Source of the DNA: Solibacillus sp. FSL R5-0449 | Lineage (GTDB): Bacteria > Bacillota > Bacilli > Bacillales_A > Planococcaceae | NCBI RefSeq assembly: GCF_037975215.1 | Contig: NZ_CP150239.1 | Location: forward strand, 2,704,001 to 2,768,000 | Length of the DNA stretch: 64,000 nt | Direction: 5' to 3' | In this document: piece after piece, positions 53,353-61,443 of the stretch | Numbering within the stretch: the stretch's first letter is position 1 | Layout: each line of letters begins with the position of its first letter | The notes under the pieces: generated by a model | Databases searched by the model: none | What the model was told of the DNA's origin: nothing | The model's input: the letters and a program-made list of their open reading frames with translations, nothing else | Translations under genes and position numbers: made by a program

Positions 53353-53877
53353 TTAGTATTCACCTACAAAATAAAACATCTGAGCATAAATCGCGTAGAA
53401 TAATGGACATTGAATGGTTGCTAGCTCCTCTATTACTAACTCGCTCTTTTGTTTGTTTAAAAAATTGAGTTGGATTTTGGCTATAACTATTCCGTTTTCA
53501 TAAAATTGAACGTATTGGTTAAAGTCTATTTTAACTTTCAATTGAACACCTGAACCCGCTATATTGTAAGTTGGAGTAATCATATCCCCATGTTCTATTT
53601 GTGCGCGGAATACATCGGATCCCATTACTAAAATTGACTCAGATCGCTTAATCAAGGCATGCTTAATTCCCGATTTTACAATTAAATCTCCATTTTGATT
53701 TCTACCTTCATATTCACAGATTAATTTATATTCACCAATCCACGAATCAAATAGTTGATGTAAAATTGTTTTATATGTTCTTTTCATTGTATAAATCGGA
53801 TCATTTTTGTCATTTAAAATTTGAATCGTTATCGTACTTGATTTTGTTAAAGGCAGTTTATATGTATATGTATTCAT
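53353..53877 (-). CDS. Tubby C-terminal-like (LURP-one-related) protein
   Basis: 174 residues of repeated beta strands: YTYKLPLTKSSTITIQILND, YKTILHQLFDSWIGEYKLI, YNIAGSGVQLKVKID. This is the beta-barrel pattern of the tubby/LURP-one-like family found in many Bacillales, function unknown. The ATG at 53877 follows GGAGAGGA. No signal peptide or membrane segment. Confidence 0.7.
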   Translation of the reverse strand: MNTYTYKLPLTKSSTITIQILNDKNDPIYTMKRTYKTILHQLFDSWIGEYKLICEYEGRNQNGDLIVKSGIKHALIKRSESILVMGSDVFRAQIEHGDMITPTYNIAGSGVQLKVKIDFNQYVQFYENGIVIAKIQLNFLNKQKSELVIEELATIQCPLFYAIYAQMFYFVGEY

Positions 53878-54029
53878 TAAAAATATCCTCTCCAAATGCT
53901 TAACTAAAGTTCTAGTTCTAATACGTTTTATTGCAGTGATAGTTTCAAAAAAATATAGCCTTCTCTACTTCTCTCCCCTGTATAGTGTTAAAATCGAACG
54001 AAAGACTTTCTCGTAAAAGGAGTAGAGAT

Positions 54030-54488
54030 GTGAAAAAAAGATGGCTTATTCCTATTAGTTTAATACTACTATTTATGATATTTACGATATATCAACAAAA
54101 TCAATTAATTAAAGATTATCGCGGTTTACTTTATTTTGAAATGAGTAGAATAAATATTCCGGTAGAACGTATACTTGCTTTTCATGAAGAAGCCGATCGC
54201 TATGATGAAGAAGAACGTATGGAAAAACTAGAGCGTTTAGATGAGACGTTTGGAGATTTTTTCAATTTCACTGGAATAGGTTTGCAATTAGAACCTCAAA
54301 TACGTGCAGAGTATTTTGTCCCTTATAATGATGCGGTACTAGCTTATTCTCATCTTATTAAAAATTATATAGCTGCATCCACTACTCAAGATCGTGAACA
54401 AGCCTACATAAATTTAAAGAGACGATATGAACAATATAATGAATTCCTTAAAATTTCTGAAGAGAAATTAGTGGAGCCTTTTGAGTGA
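54030..54488 (+). CDS. Single-pass membrane protein, 152 residues
   Basis: GTG start after AAAAGGAG. Basic start (KKRW), one membrane helix (~5-22), then a ~125-residue acidic helical extracytoplasmic domain (HEEADRYDEEERMEKLERL, INLKRRYEQYNEFLKISEEK). No family recognised. The frame opens at 53985 but the ribosome site decides for 54030. Single gene with a terminator. Confidence 0.7.
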   Translation: MKKRWLIPISLILLFMIFTIYQQNQLIKDYRGLLYFEMSRINIPVERILAFHEEADRYDEEERMEKLERLDETFGDFFNFTGIGLQLEPQIRAEYFVPYNDAVLAYSHLIKNYIAASTTQDREQAYINLKRRYEQYNEFLKISEEKLVEPFE

Positions 54489-54509
54489 AATTCTCCAATA
54501 TCCCCATAA

Positions 54510-54550
54510 AAAAACGGTAAACGCTGCCCAACAACGTTTACCGATTTTTT
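54510..54550 (+). terminator. Terminator after the membrane protein gene
   Basis: AACGGTAAACG and CGTTTACCG pair, followed by six T. Confidence 0.88.
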
Positions 54551-54607
54551 ATCGCCAACCTTTAATCTGGGTACACTTTGATCTGTAATAACTCCACAAA
54601 TAAAACG

Positions 54608-54802
54608 TTATTTTGAGGGGGGTGTTTCTTTAGACCGTTTAAGCAAATACAAAATTAGGTTGTAAAAAACTAATGTAAATAAGAAGAGAAAAAGATTATC
54701 TCCCCATTGAATCCCGTTACCATTATACATATCCAATATAGTCATATTTATAAACAAAAGACTTGGAAATACAAGAGCCCGTATATATTTATTTGTAAAA
54801 AT
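54608..54802 (-). CDS. Small two-helix membrane protein, probable ATT start
   Basis: 64 residues with two hydrophobic segments (IRALVFPSLLFINMTIL and NLFLFLFTLVFYNLILYLL) separated by a polar loop and a basic tail. No ATG, GTG or TTG suits the beginning. GGGGG at 54814-54810 lies 7 bases before an ATT at 54802, which would place three polar residues and a Lys ahead of the first helix. It starts 24 bases after the GNAT gene. Family unknown; layout similar to the neighbour at 55308. Confidence 0.58.
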   Translation of the reverse strand: MFTNKYIRALVFPSLLFINMTILDMYNGNGIQWGDNLFLFLFTLVFYNLILYLLKRSKETPPSK

Positions 54803-54826
54803 AACCTTCCCCCCTTTTTGGATGGG

Positions 54827-55261
54827 TTATTTATTAAGAGTTTTGCTAAAACCTGTACTCTTTCCTAAATACCCTAATTTTTTATAAAAATTATGCGCTG
54901 CGATTCGTTCTTCTCGATTCCCGCTGTTCAATGTGATTGCTATACAATCGTTCTTTATTGCCCAATCTTCCACTGCTGACATAAGCTTCTGTCCAATATT
55001 TTTTCTTCGATAATCTTCATGAACTACTAGTGCCAACACTCTTACATATGGCTCATCAAATTCATATGCAGTTTGCTTACACATTCCTACAAAACCGACT
55101 AGTTCACCATTCATCTCCGCAACAAACGTTTCGTAATTCGGTAAATCCAAAATTTTACCCAATCTTTCCTGGATTTTTTGATTGGTAGAAGGATAGCCTA
55201 GTTGATTCATTAAAATATCCATATTAGTAATATCATTTCGGGTCATTGAACGAATTTGCAT
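54827..55261 (-). CDS. GNAT-family N-acetyltransferase
   Basis: 144 residues. Motif A VRVLALVVHEDYRRKNIGQKLM with the pyrophosphate-binding RRKNIG loop, and the C-terminal NREERIAAHNFYKKLGY, define a GNAT domain. Substrate not identifiable. AAAGGTG ribosome site. It lies among genes for small membrane proteins on the same strand (55722 down to 54608). Confidence 0.88.
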   Translation of the reverse strand: MQIRSMTRNDITNMDILMNQLGYPSTNQKIQERLGKILDLPNYETFVAEMNGELVGFVGMCKQTAYEFDEPYVRVLALVVHEDYRRKNIGQKLMSAVEDWAIKNDCIAITLNSGNREERIAAHNFYKKLGYLGKSTGFSKTLNK

Positions 55262-55307
55262 AGTATTTTCACCTTTCCGCTATAAACTTTAATAATATAA
55301 TTATGCG

Positions 55308-55526
55308 TTAAACGTCTTTCTGATATTTTTTATTCTGAACAGCAAAGAACATCCAAATCAAAACTAAAGTACTGGCAGGTCCATCTACTTGGGCGAAATT
55401 CAGATTAAATATCCATTTAATCAAGCCTTGTGTAATGATCGACATGATTGTCAAAATGATAATTAATAGCAGCGCGTGGACTATTAATTTGGGAAAACGT
55501 ATTTGAGAAAGTCTTGGTAATTTCAT
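55308..55526 (-). CDS. Small membrane protein, 72 residues
   Basis: Basic N terminus (KLPRLSQIRFPK), two hydrophobic segments (~14-34 and ~50-62) with the sequence IIILTIMSIITQGLIKW between. AGAAGGTG ribosome site. Unrecognised; part of the same run of small membrane protein genes as 55561 and 54608. Confidence 0.68.
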   Translation of the reverse strand: MKLPRLSQIRFPKLIVHALLLIIILTIMSIITQGLIKWIFNLNFAQVDGPASTLVLIWMFFAVQNKKYQKDV

Positions 55527-55560
55527 AATTTCACACCTTCTTACAAAACTTTATAATTTA

Positions 55561-55722
55561 TTATTCAATCATAGAAATTAAAGCAATACTACAAACAATT
55601 ACCGTAAAAGATGCCGTCAGCCAAAATGTATGAGTAGAGTGGACTGATTTTATTATTTTTAAAAGGTTGGTACAAAAAATTACGCTTAAACTTATTAATA
55701 CTACGAATATCAAAGTTGGCAT
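55561..55722 (-). CDS. Small membrane protein, 53 residues
   Basis: An ATG at 55722 follows GGAAGG by two bases and opens a 53-codon frame with two hydrophobic segments (LIFVVLISLSVIFCTNLL and FTVIVCSIALISMI). Composition and the neighbouring small membrane proteins make it credible, although the ribosome site spacing is short. Family unknown. Confidence 0.52.
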   Translation of the reverse strand: MPTLIFVVLISLSVIFCTNLLKIIKSVHSTHTFWLTASFTVIVCSIALISMIE

Positions 55723-55808
55723 TCCTTCCAAAAATAGTATAACAAATATTTGCTAGATAATTTCTACATTAATATACGGGGTTGTGAGGCGTTTCGTTTT
55801 TAAACACT

Positions 55809-55846
55809 AAAAAAGATGACTCCAGCAACTTATTGGAGTCATCTTG
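55809..55846 (-). terminator. Terminator after the asparaginase gene
   Basis: AAGATGACTCCA and TGGAGTCATCTT pair on the minus strand, followed by six T. Confidence 0.92.
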
Positions 55847-55851
55847 TAATT

Positions 55852-57000
55852 TTATTTCGTTGTAAAATTTCGGTTACCAATCGTTTCAAACCATGTACGA
55901 ATTTGCTGTGTATCATCAGAGAATGTTAAGCCTAATAAAAGCAATAAACGTGCTTTTTGTGCTAGTAAATCTCCTGCAGCAATAATATTACCTGATCCAC
56001 CGTACACTTCACCCGAACCTACACGGCTTGTAGAAGCAAAAACGACGCCTTTTTCTGCTGCCGCTTTACGTGCTTCAGATTGTAAAGAAGAAGTTCCACC
56101 TGCACCTGTTCCAGCTGTTACGATTCCTTTCACACCAGCATTAGCAAATGCTTCGATTACTTCGCCACCAGCCATTTGGTACGTATAGGCGATTTCAACA
56201 CGTGGTAATTCTTTATCTTTTACTTCTGCTAAGTCAAAAGGAGTTGCCCACGCTTCAGTATTACATGCTTTTACACGAGCTGGAGCACGTTCTACGTTAA
56301 TGTTGTCCCCGTCAATATAGCCTAAAATACCATATTCACCGCTTTGGAATGTATCTGTACGGTATGTGTTTGTCTTTGTTACTTCACGTGCTGCATGAAT
56401 TTCATCATTTAACATTAATACCGTTCCGTAACAATATGTGTTTTGACTAGCTGCTAATTTAATCGCATTTAATAAATTGATTGGGCCATCGCCACCAATT
56501 GTTACATCGCCATTTGCATTCCCCCAAGGACGCATCGCCCCTGTTAAAACAACTGGTTTTTGATTTTGTACTGTTAGATCGAACCAATAAGCGAACTCTT
56601 CCATTGTGTCTGTACCTGTCGTTACAACAACACCATCAGAAGTTTTTAATGTTTCATCAATTAATAATGATAATTCACGGAATTCATCGATTGTGTAAGA
56701 GCCTGATCCTCTGTTTCCAAATTGAATTGTTTTTACGTCTGCATATTCTAAAACTTCCGGAGAAATATATTTAACCATATCTTCAATGGCAATACGAGAT
56801 TGGCCATAACTTAAATAACTTACTCGAGATGTGCCTAACGAGCCAATTGTACCACCCGTTGCAATAACTGTTACTACTGGTTTTTTCTCGACTAATTCTT
56901 CTGCACGTGCAAATGATGATGGAGTAAACATTGAAATAAATAATAATGCGGCTAAAATCGGTGCTAACAATTGATTCATACGTTTTTGACCTTTTTTCAT
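55852..57000 (-). CDS. Secreted type II L-asparaginase
   Basis: 382 residues. Signal peptide of ~30 residues (basic start, LLAPILAALLFISMF, cleavage near FARAEE). Catalytic blocks: ATGGTIGS with the nucleophilic Thr, and TTGTDTMEEFAYW with the second Thr-Asp pair. TGAMRP and NGDVTIGGDGP follow. This is an AnsZ-like extracellular or wall-bound asparaginase producing aspartate and ammonia. The ATG at 57000 has GGAGG 8 bases upstream. Single gene with terminator. Confidence 0.93.
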   Translation of the reverse strand: MKKGQKRMNQLLAPILAALLFISMFTPSSFARAEELVEKKPVVTVIATGGTIGSLGTSRVSYLSYGQSRIAIEDMVKYISPEVLEYADVKTIQFGNRGSGSYTIDEFRELSLLIDETLKTSDGVVVTTGTDTMEEFAYWFDLTVQNQKPVVLTGAMRPWGNANGDVTIGGDGPINLLNAIKLAASQNTYCYGTVLMLNDEIHAAREVTKTNTYRTDTFQSGEYGILGYIDGDNINVERAPARVKACNTEAWATPFDLAEVKDKELPRVEIAYTYQMAGGEVIEAFANAGVKGIVTAGTGAGGTSSLQSEARKAAAEKGVVFASTSRVGSGEVYGGSGNIIAAGDLLAQKARLLLLLGLTFSDDTQQIRTWFETIGNRNFTTK

Positions 57001-57434
57001 TTGACCAGCCTCCACTTTATGTTAGATTATCTAACACAGAAAAATATGATTTTTTTATTAATTCATTAATTATAGATGATTTTTAATGAATTTTTATAGT
57101 TATGTTATGAAACCTCCTTTCTTAAGGACAAATATAAATGATATTTTTTTCCAAGTCAATCATTTTATTGAAATAATGTAAGAAAACCTAACATATTATT
57201 TTTCTTTTGTTTAATTTGCCATGAACTTTTCCTTTGAAAAAACAACAAAATAAAAAAGGTGCTTTTGCCGGCACCTTTTGAGTATCTTCATTAGATGTAT
57301 TGCTTATCTTTTAGAGCTTCTTTTTTATCATTTAATTTCCTCATTAATCTTCTGGAATAACTTTTGAAAATAGCTGTTCACTACGTCCCCTTTAAATTTC
57401 ACTTCACAGCTTCTTCAAAATGAAGGTGATTTTA
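57001..57434. other. Intergenic region between asparaginase and ars genes
   Basis: Mainly AT-rich promoter sequence for the asparaginase gene. A hairpin AAAAGGTGC/GCACCTTTT at 57254-57279 with T on the minus strand ends no recognised gene. Just beyond it, minus-strand codons near 57310-57400 give short fragments (ending LFQKINEEIK) that may be a gene remnant. Confidence 0.35.
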
Positions 57435-57496
57435 ATACATAAGCATTTACTTATATTCAATGTTGATGTATATTATATAAGCAATTACTTATGTAT
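57435..57496 (+). promoter_or_regulatory. Promoter with two ArsR operator-like sites
   Basis: Two 22-bp near-identical palindromic sites, ATACATAAGCATTTACTTAT at 57435 and ATATAAGCAATTACTTATGT at 57475, share the ATAAGCA-TTACTTAT core and are 40 bp apart (about four helical turns). A TTGATG lies between them. They fit ArsR dimer binding sites controlling the downstream operon. Confidence 0.7.
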
Positions 57497-57513
57497 TTAT
57501 TGGAGGGTTTCCT

Positions 57514-57816
57514 TTGGATTTATTAGAACAACAACTAAAAGCTTTGGCTGATAAAAATCGACTTACGCTTTTAGCTTGTATGAAAAATGGTGAAGTATGT
57601 GTTTGTGATTTTGTTGAAGTTCTTGGTATTTCACAGCCTGCTGTGAGCCAACAGTTAAAAAAATTAAAAGATGCGGGCATTATTTTGGAAAGAAAAAAAG
57701 GTACGTGGAAATATTACCGAATTGCAGAACAACTTTCCCCTGTTGTCGAAGCTGTGATTAACGAATTACAAGCTGATGATGGATGTCGCTGTGGAGGAAG
57801 TTCATGTTCGTATTAG
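57514..57816 (+). CDS. arsR: Arsenical-resistance repressor ArsR
   Basis: 100 residues, TTG start after TGGAGGG. ArsR/SmtB winged helix: [32 protein letters not shown] contains the metal site CVC at the recognition region and the helix-turn-helix (quoted in part: [13 protein letters not shown]). The C terminus has extra cysteines (GCRCGGSSC). It should repress the operon and release with As(III)/Sb(III). Overlaps arsB by 13 bases. Confidence 0.92.
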   Translation: MDLLEQQLKALADKNRLTLLACMKNGEVCVCDFVEVLGISQPAVSQQLKKLKDAGIILERKKGTWKYYRIAEQLSPVVEAVINELQADDGCRCGGSSCSY

Positions 57817-59093
57817 CAAGTATTCTCTTTATCATCACATTAATTTTCGTTATTTGGCAGCCTAGAGGACTGAATATTGGATGGTCTGCCATGGCTGGTG
57901 CTGTCATTGCATTACTTGTAGGCATTGTGGACTTCTCTGATGTTGGGTCAGTAATCAACATTACATGGAATGCTACCCTCTCGTTTATAGCCATTATTTT
58001 AATCTCATTGATTTTAGATGAGATCGGTTTATTTGAATGGGCCGCCTTACATATGGCACGTGCCGCAAAAGGCAGTGGTATCAAAATGTTTGTATACGTT
58101 AGTTTACTTGGTGCTGTTGTCGCTGCATTGTTTGCCAATGATGGAGCAGCACTGATTTTGACACCGATCGTATTGGCGATGGTGCGTAACTTACAATTCA
58201 GTGAAAAAATGATTTTCCCATTTATTATGGCAAGTGGCTTTATCGCTGACACGACAAGCTTACCATTTGTCGTCAGCAATTTAGTGAACATTGTTTCTGC
58301 AGACTTCTTTAACATCGGTTTTGTTGAATATGCTTCACGAATGTTTATTCCTAACTTATTCTCACTTGTGGCAACTATTGTTGTGCTGCTCCTTTATTTC
58401 AATAAATCGATTCCACGGGTATATGACGAAGCAATGTTAAAGGAACCGCGCCTTGCCATTAATGACATGAAATTATTTAAGTTATCTTGGTTCATCCTCG
58501 CATTATTAGTAATTGGTTATTTTTCAAGCGAATGGATTGGCATCCCCGTTTCACTCGTTGCAGGGGTAATTGCAATCTTCTTTTTAGTAATGGCACGCCG
58601 AAGTAGAGCTGTCGATACAAAAGCAGTTGTTAAAGGTGCGCCTTGGAATATTGTGTTCTTCTCAATCGGTATGTATGTTGTCGTTTACGGCTTGGGGAAT
58701 GCAGGTTTGACATCTGTACTCGCTCGCCTTATTGAATGGACAGCAGAACAAGGTTTATTTGTCGCAACGGTTGGTATGGGCTTTATTGCAGCTCTTCTAT
58801 CATCTGTTATGAACAATATGCCGACTGTGATGGTCAATGCATTAGCAATTGCGGAAACAACTACCAATGGTACATTACGAGAAGCACTTATTTATGCAAA
58901 TGTTATCGGTTCTGACCTAGGACCAAAAATTACGCCTATCGGATCTCTTGCAACTCTTGTGTGGCTTTATGTGCTTTCAGGGAAAGGCATTAAAATCTCA
59001 TGGGGAACGTATTTCAGGACAGGGATATTATTAACGATTCCTATTTTACTGTTTACTTTAGTCGGTCTTTATATCACGCTATCTATCTTTTGA
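57804..59093 (+). CDS. arsB: Arsenite efflux permease ArsB
   Basis: 429 residues with about 12 membrane segments. [16 protein letters not shown] near the start, [19 protein letters not shown] and the [13 protein letters not shown] half-helix plus [19 protein letters not shown]-like block (here [13 protein letters not shown]) are ArsB hallmarks. It extrudes arsenite/antimonite. The ATG at 57804 follows GGAGG by six bases and lies within the end of arsR. Confidence 0.93.
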   Translation: MFVLASILFIITLIFVIWQPRGLNIGWSAMAGAVIALLVGIVDFSDVGSVINITWNATLSFIAIILISLILDEIGLFEWAALHMARAAKGSGIKMFVYVSLLGAVVAALFANDGAALILTPIVLAMVRNLQFSEKMIFPFIMASGFIADTTSLPFVVSNLVNIVSADFFNIGFVEYASRMFIPNLFSLVATIVVLLLYFNKSIPRVYDEAMLKEPRLAINDMKLFKLSWFILALLVIGYFSSEWIGIPVSLVAGVIAIFFLVMARRSRAVDTKAVVKGAPWNIVFFSIGMYVVVYGLGNAGLTSVLARLIEWTAEQGLFVATVGMGFIAALLSSVMNNMPTVMVNALAIAETTTNGTLREALIYANVIGSDLGPKITPIGSLATLVWLYVLSGKGIKISWGTYFRTGILLTIPILLFTLVGLYITLSIF

Positions 59094-59113
59094 GGAATGG
59101 AGCAAAATTTTAT

Positions 59114-59527
59114 ATGAAAAACACATTATATTTCTTATGTACTGGCAACTCTTGTCGATCACAAATGGCTGAAGGTTTTGCCAAAAAGTATTTACCTGAT
59201 TGGAACATCAAAAGTGCCGGGATTGAAGCACATGGATTAAATCCAAATGCTGTCAAAGCAATGGCAGAAAAAGGCATCGATATTTCAGAGCAAACTTCGG
59301 ATATCATCGACCAAGAAATTTTAAATAACGCAACACTTGTTGTGACTCTGTGCGGTGATGCAGCTGACAAATGCCCAGTAACACCACCGCATGTAAAACG
59401 TGAACATTGGGGATTTGATGATCCTGCAAAGGCGAGTGGAACTGAAAAAGAAAAATGGCTAGTATTTCAAACAGTGCGCGATGCGATTGAAACAAGAATC
59501 CAGTTGTTTGCTAGTGACCAAAACTGA
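59114..59527 (+). CDS. arsC: Thioredoxin-coupled arsenate reductase ArsC
   Basis: 137 residues. P-loop [13 protein letters not shown] with catalytic Cys, and the redox pair in [11 protein letters not shown] (corresponding to Cys82 and Cys89 of the S. aureus/B. subtilis enzyme). It reduces arsenate to arsenite for ArsB. I start at MKNTLYFLC (59114); the frame opens at 59000 inside arsB. The stop overlaps the next small gene. Confidence 0.94.
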   Translation: MKNTLYFLCTGNSCRSQMAEGFAKKYLPDWNIKSAGIEAHGLNPNAVKAMAEKGIDISEQTSDIIDQEILNNATLVVTLCGDAADKCPVTPPHVKREHWGFDDPAKASGTEKEKWLVFQTVRDAIETRIQLFASDQN

Positions 59528-59727
59528 TGCGTATACACAAATCGGGCGATAAATCAGTCGAATTTTTCACGGCTTATATGCAACTCGTTTTACAAGCTAA
59601 CATCAGTTCCGTTGACCATCTTGAAAAATATATGGTCCAACATTTTTTTCAAAATGATATATCTTCACTCGGTACAATTACGCTTGCTAATTTTAAACAA
59701 GCGCTTCAAATTATTTATAGGAAATGA
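59527..59727 (+). CDS. Small protein coupled to arsC
   Basis: 66 residues. Its ATG overlaps the arsC stop (TGATG), so translation is coupled. The product is soluble-looking and helical (FFTAYMQLVLQANISSVDHLEKYM, quoted in part: FFTAYMQLVLQ); no Cys, no metal motif, and not a known Ars protein by eye. Its place as fourth gene of the ars operon is the only functional hint. Confidence 0.65.
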   Translation: MRIHKSGDKSVEFFTAYMQLVLQANISSVDHLEKYMVQHFFQNDISSLGTITLANFKQALQIIYRK

Positions 59728-59768
59728 GGGGGGAAATGAAAATTACCTATAATGCAACCTCTAGCAGA

Positions 59769-59954
59769 TTAATTCTCATTGATCAGCAATTCGAGTAATG
59801 CCCGTTTGCAATTAATATGCCAGATTAAGCCTTTAGTTAGATGCTTTTTAACGTTCATATTCGTAGTTTTAGCGATTAATATTTGTAATTTCTTAGTGCG
59901 TACTTTATGGAGCCGTATACCGTCCAAGCATTTCTTTTTCGCAAGCATATCCAA
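59769..59954 (-). CDS. Small basic protein, 61 residues
   Basis: TTG start at 59954, six bases after GAGGTG. Lys-rich product (LAKKKCLDGIRLHKVRTKKL, KTTNMNVKKHLTKGLIWH) without membrane segment. Possibly nucleic-acid binding from charge; no family recognised. Convergent with the ars operon, with which it shares the intergenic space. Confidence 0.5.
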   Translation of the reverse strand: MDMLAKKKCLDGIRLHKVRTKKLQILIAKTTNMNVKKHLTKGLIWHINCKRALLELLINEN

Positions 59955-60113
59955 GTAAGCACCTCATTTATATTTGTTCAACTTTACCATAATAAAGATA
60001 CATGAGCACTATTAATTATCATTTTGCTTACAGAAAAATAGGAATATTTTAACAACATTAGTAAAATGATAAAGATGTATCCTTAGTCAACAGGAAATTA
60101 AGACAGTATATGT

Positions 60114-60154
60114 AAAAAGGGCATTCCATATTATTCATTTAATATGGAATGCCC
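60114..60154 (-). terminator. Terminator after the 185-residue gene
   Basis: A nearly perfect palindrome: GGGCATTCCATATTA pairs with TAATATGGAATGCCC around a short loop; T run on the minus strand. Confidence 0.92.
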
Positions 60155-60210
60155 TTATTTAAGAAAATCGTTCACTTGTAGAAATAATGATGGGATTTCA
60201 AACAGTTTAT

Positions 60211-60768
60211 TTATAAATCAGATAGATACCCTGATAACACTAATGCTTCTAGATATTCTTGAAACCAGGCATCATTAATATCTATATCCTCTTCAGTAAC
60301 TTTTGCTCCTACTACAAACAACTCTGCCGCAATTTTTTTGCACTCACCTTGTTGGGTAAATCCCGACAAATTGTGCCCATCTGTGCTTTCTAGTGCAATT
60401 CGAATTAACTTCCCTTCCATAATTTTCACGGATAATAATTCACTTTCCGTTTCTGCTATAAATTCTTCGTTTGCCAATACGTTTTGTGTTTGACGCTCTT
60501 CTTCAGTATATAGCCCCTCTAATATATTCGGTTCTGATATTGAATACATTTTTACAATGTTATTTACGTTAACCATTGGGTCATTCATTAACCCCATATA
60601 TGTAGGATCGTTTTCTATTTCTTTCGCTAAGTACTTACGTTCAAAAATTCCTTCTATTTCATTCAAGGTAAACTCTTTATTGATAAGGCTCAACACTTCA
60701 AATCGCTTTAATAATTTCTTAGCTCGTTCAAGGTTCTTCTCTGCTTCCTCATATCGTCTGAAATACAC
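60211..60768 (-). CDS. Hypothetical helical protein, 185 residues
   Basis: GTG start after AAGGAGG. First 50 residues are helical and basic (YEEAEKNLERAKKLLKRFEVL), the rest acidic with mixed helices and strands. No membrane segment or catalytic motif; family not recognised. A small membrane protein gene lies upstream on the same strand, about 80 bp away. Confidence 0.65.
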   Translation of the reverse strand: MYFRRYEEAEKNLERAKKLLKRFEVLSLINKEFTLNEIEGIFERKYLAKEIENDPTYMGLMNDPMVNVNNIVKMYSISEPNILEGLYTEEERQTQNVLANEEFIAETESELLSVKIMEGKLIRIALESTDGHNLSGFTQQGECKKIAAELFVVGAKVTEEDIDINDAWFQEYLEALVLSGYLSDL

Positions 60769-60851
60769 AATTTGCCTCCTTATGCGGGTGATTCTTAAGG
60801 TTTCCTCATTTTCATGAGGTCACGCCAAGTATGCTTCGTTCCCTTACTCAA

Positions 60852-61034
60852 CTACTTTTTCTTATAACCAGTCTTGGCTACTTTAGATACATAGTAGGCC
60901 CCAATTGTGACAAATACGATTCCCATAAGTTTATATCCTATCGTTTGAACCATTTCGCCTTCTACCGTAATACTAAAGAAAAACATACCGACAATGAGAA
61001 TGAAGAATCCTATAACTGAATGTACTATTTTAAT
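60852..61034 (-). CDS. Small two-helix membrane protein, probable ATT start
   Basis: 60 residues with two hydrophobic segments (VIGFFILIVGMFFFSI and LMGIVFVTIGAYYV) and a basic tail (KTGYKKK). The frame contains an ATG at 61082 but with no ribosome site, and the 16 codons after it include the sequence GGGAGGG. That GGAGG (61046-61042) lies 7 bases before an ATT at 61034, which gives a short Lys-containing start before the first helix. I take the ATT. Confidence 0.6.
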   Translation of the reverse strand: MKIVHSVIGFFILIVGMFFFSITVEGEMVQTIGYKLMGIVFVTIGAYYVSKVAKTGYKKK

Positions 61035-61189
61035 AACTTTCCCTCCCTCTATAAATGTTGATGTATCAATGGCTTGCGCCATTTTTCAGCGTCAAAAAAT
61101 ATTTTTTTCGACTCGTACATCTATCGTTATTTTGTAATTCTTGATTTTTCTTACATATTGACTGTAAGCTTCGCTAAAGGAGAAACCAT

Positions 61190-61443
61190 TAACTGGTAAT
61201 AATTCTCCTGATCCTGTGCGATATATCGATGCACTTTTGGATCTCTGCGTTGCTTATGATGACGGACCCTCCCATATCTCTAGGCGTCTGGTGCGCGTAC
61301 ATTCCTTCGTTCGGTCTATTCATAAGGCAGAGGCTGGCGATGCTCCTCAGGGGACTCATTTGACTATGACTCAACGGTCGAATGGGATAAATAATGCCGG
61401 CTTCTCCGTGTCATCCTCTTGTCTTGACTTCCGGTGGTGACGC
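61190..61443 (-). ncRNA. Candidate bridge/seek RNA region of the IS110 element
   Basis: The 3' non-coding part of the element has higher GC than its surroundings and several hairpins: GGAGAA...TTCTCC (enclosing ACCA/TGGT) and GATCC-TGTGC...GCAC-GGATC. IS110/IS1111 recombinases use an RNA from the element's non-coding end to choose target and donor. The short open frames here on both strands look spurious. Confidence 0.5.

Noticed and set aside
61216-61440. Short frames on both strands beside the IS110 transposase
   Set aside because: No ribosome sites, and they cover the hairpin-rich non-coding end expected in IS110 elements.
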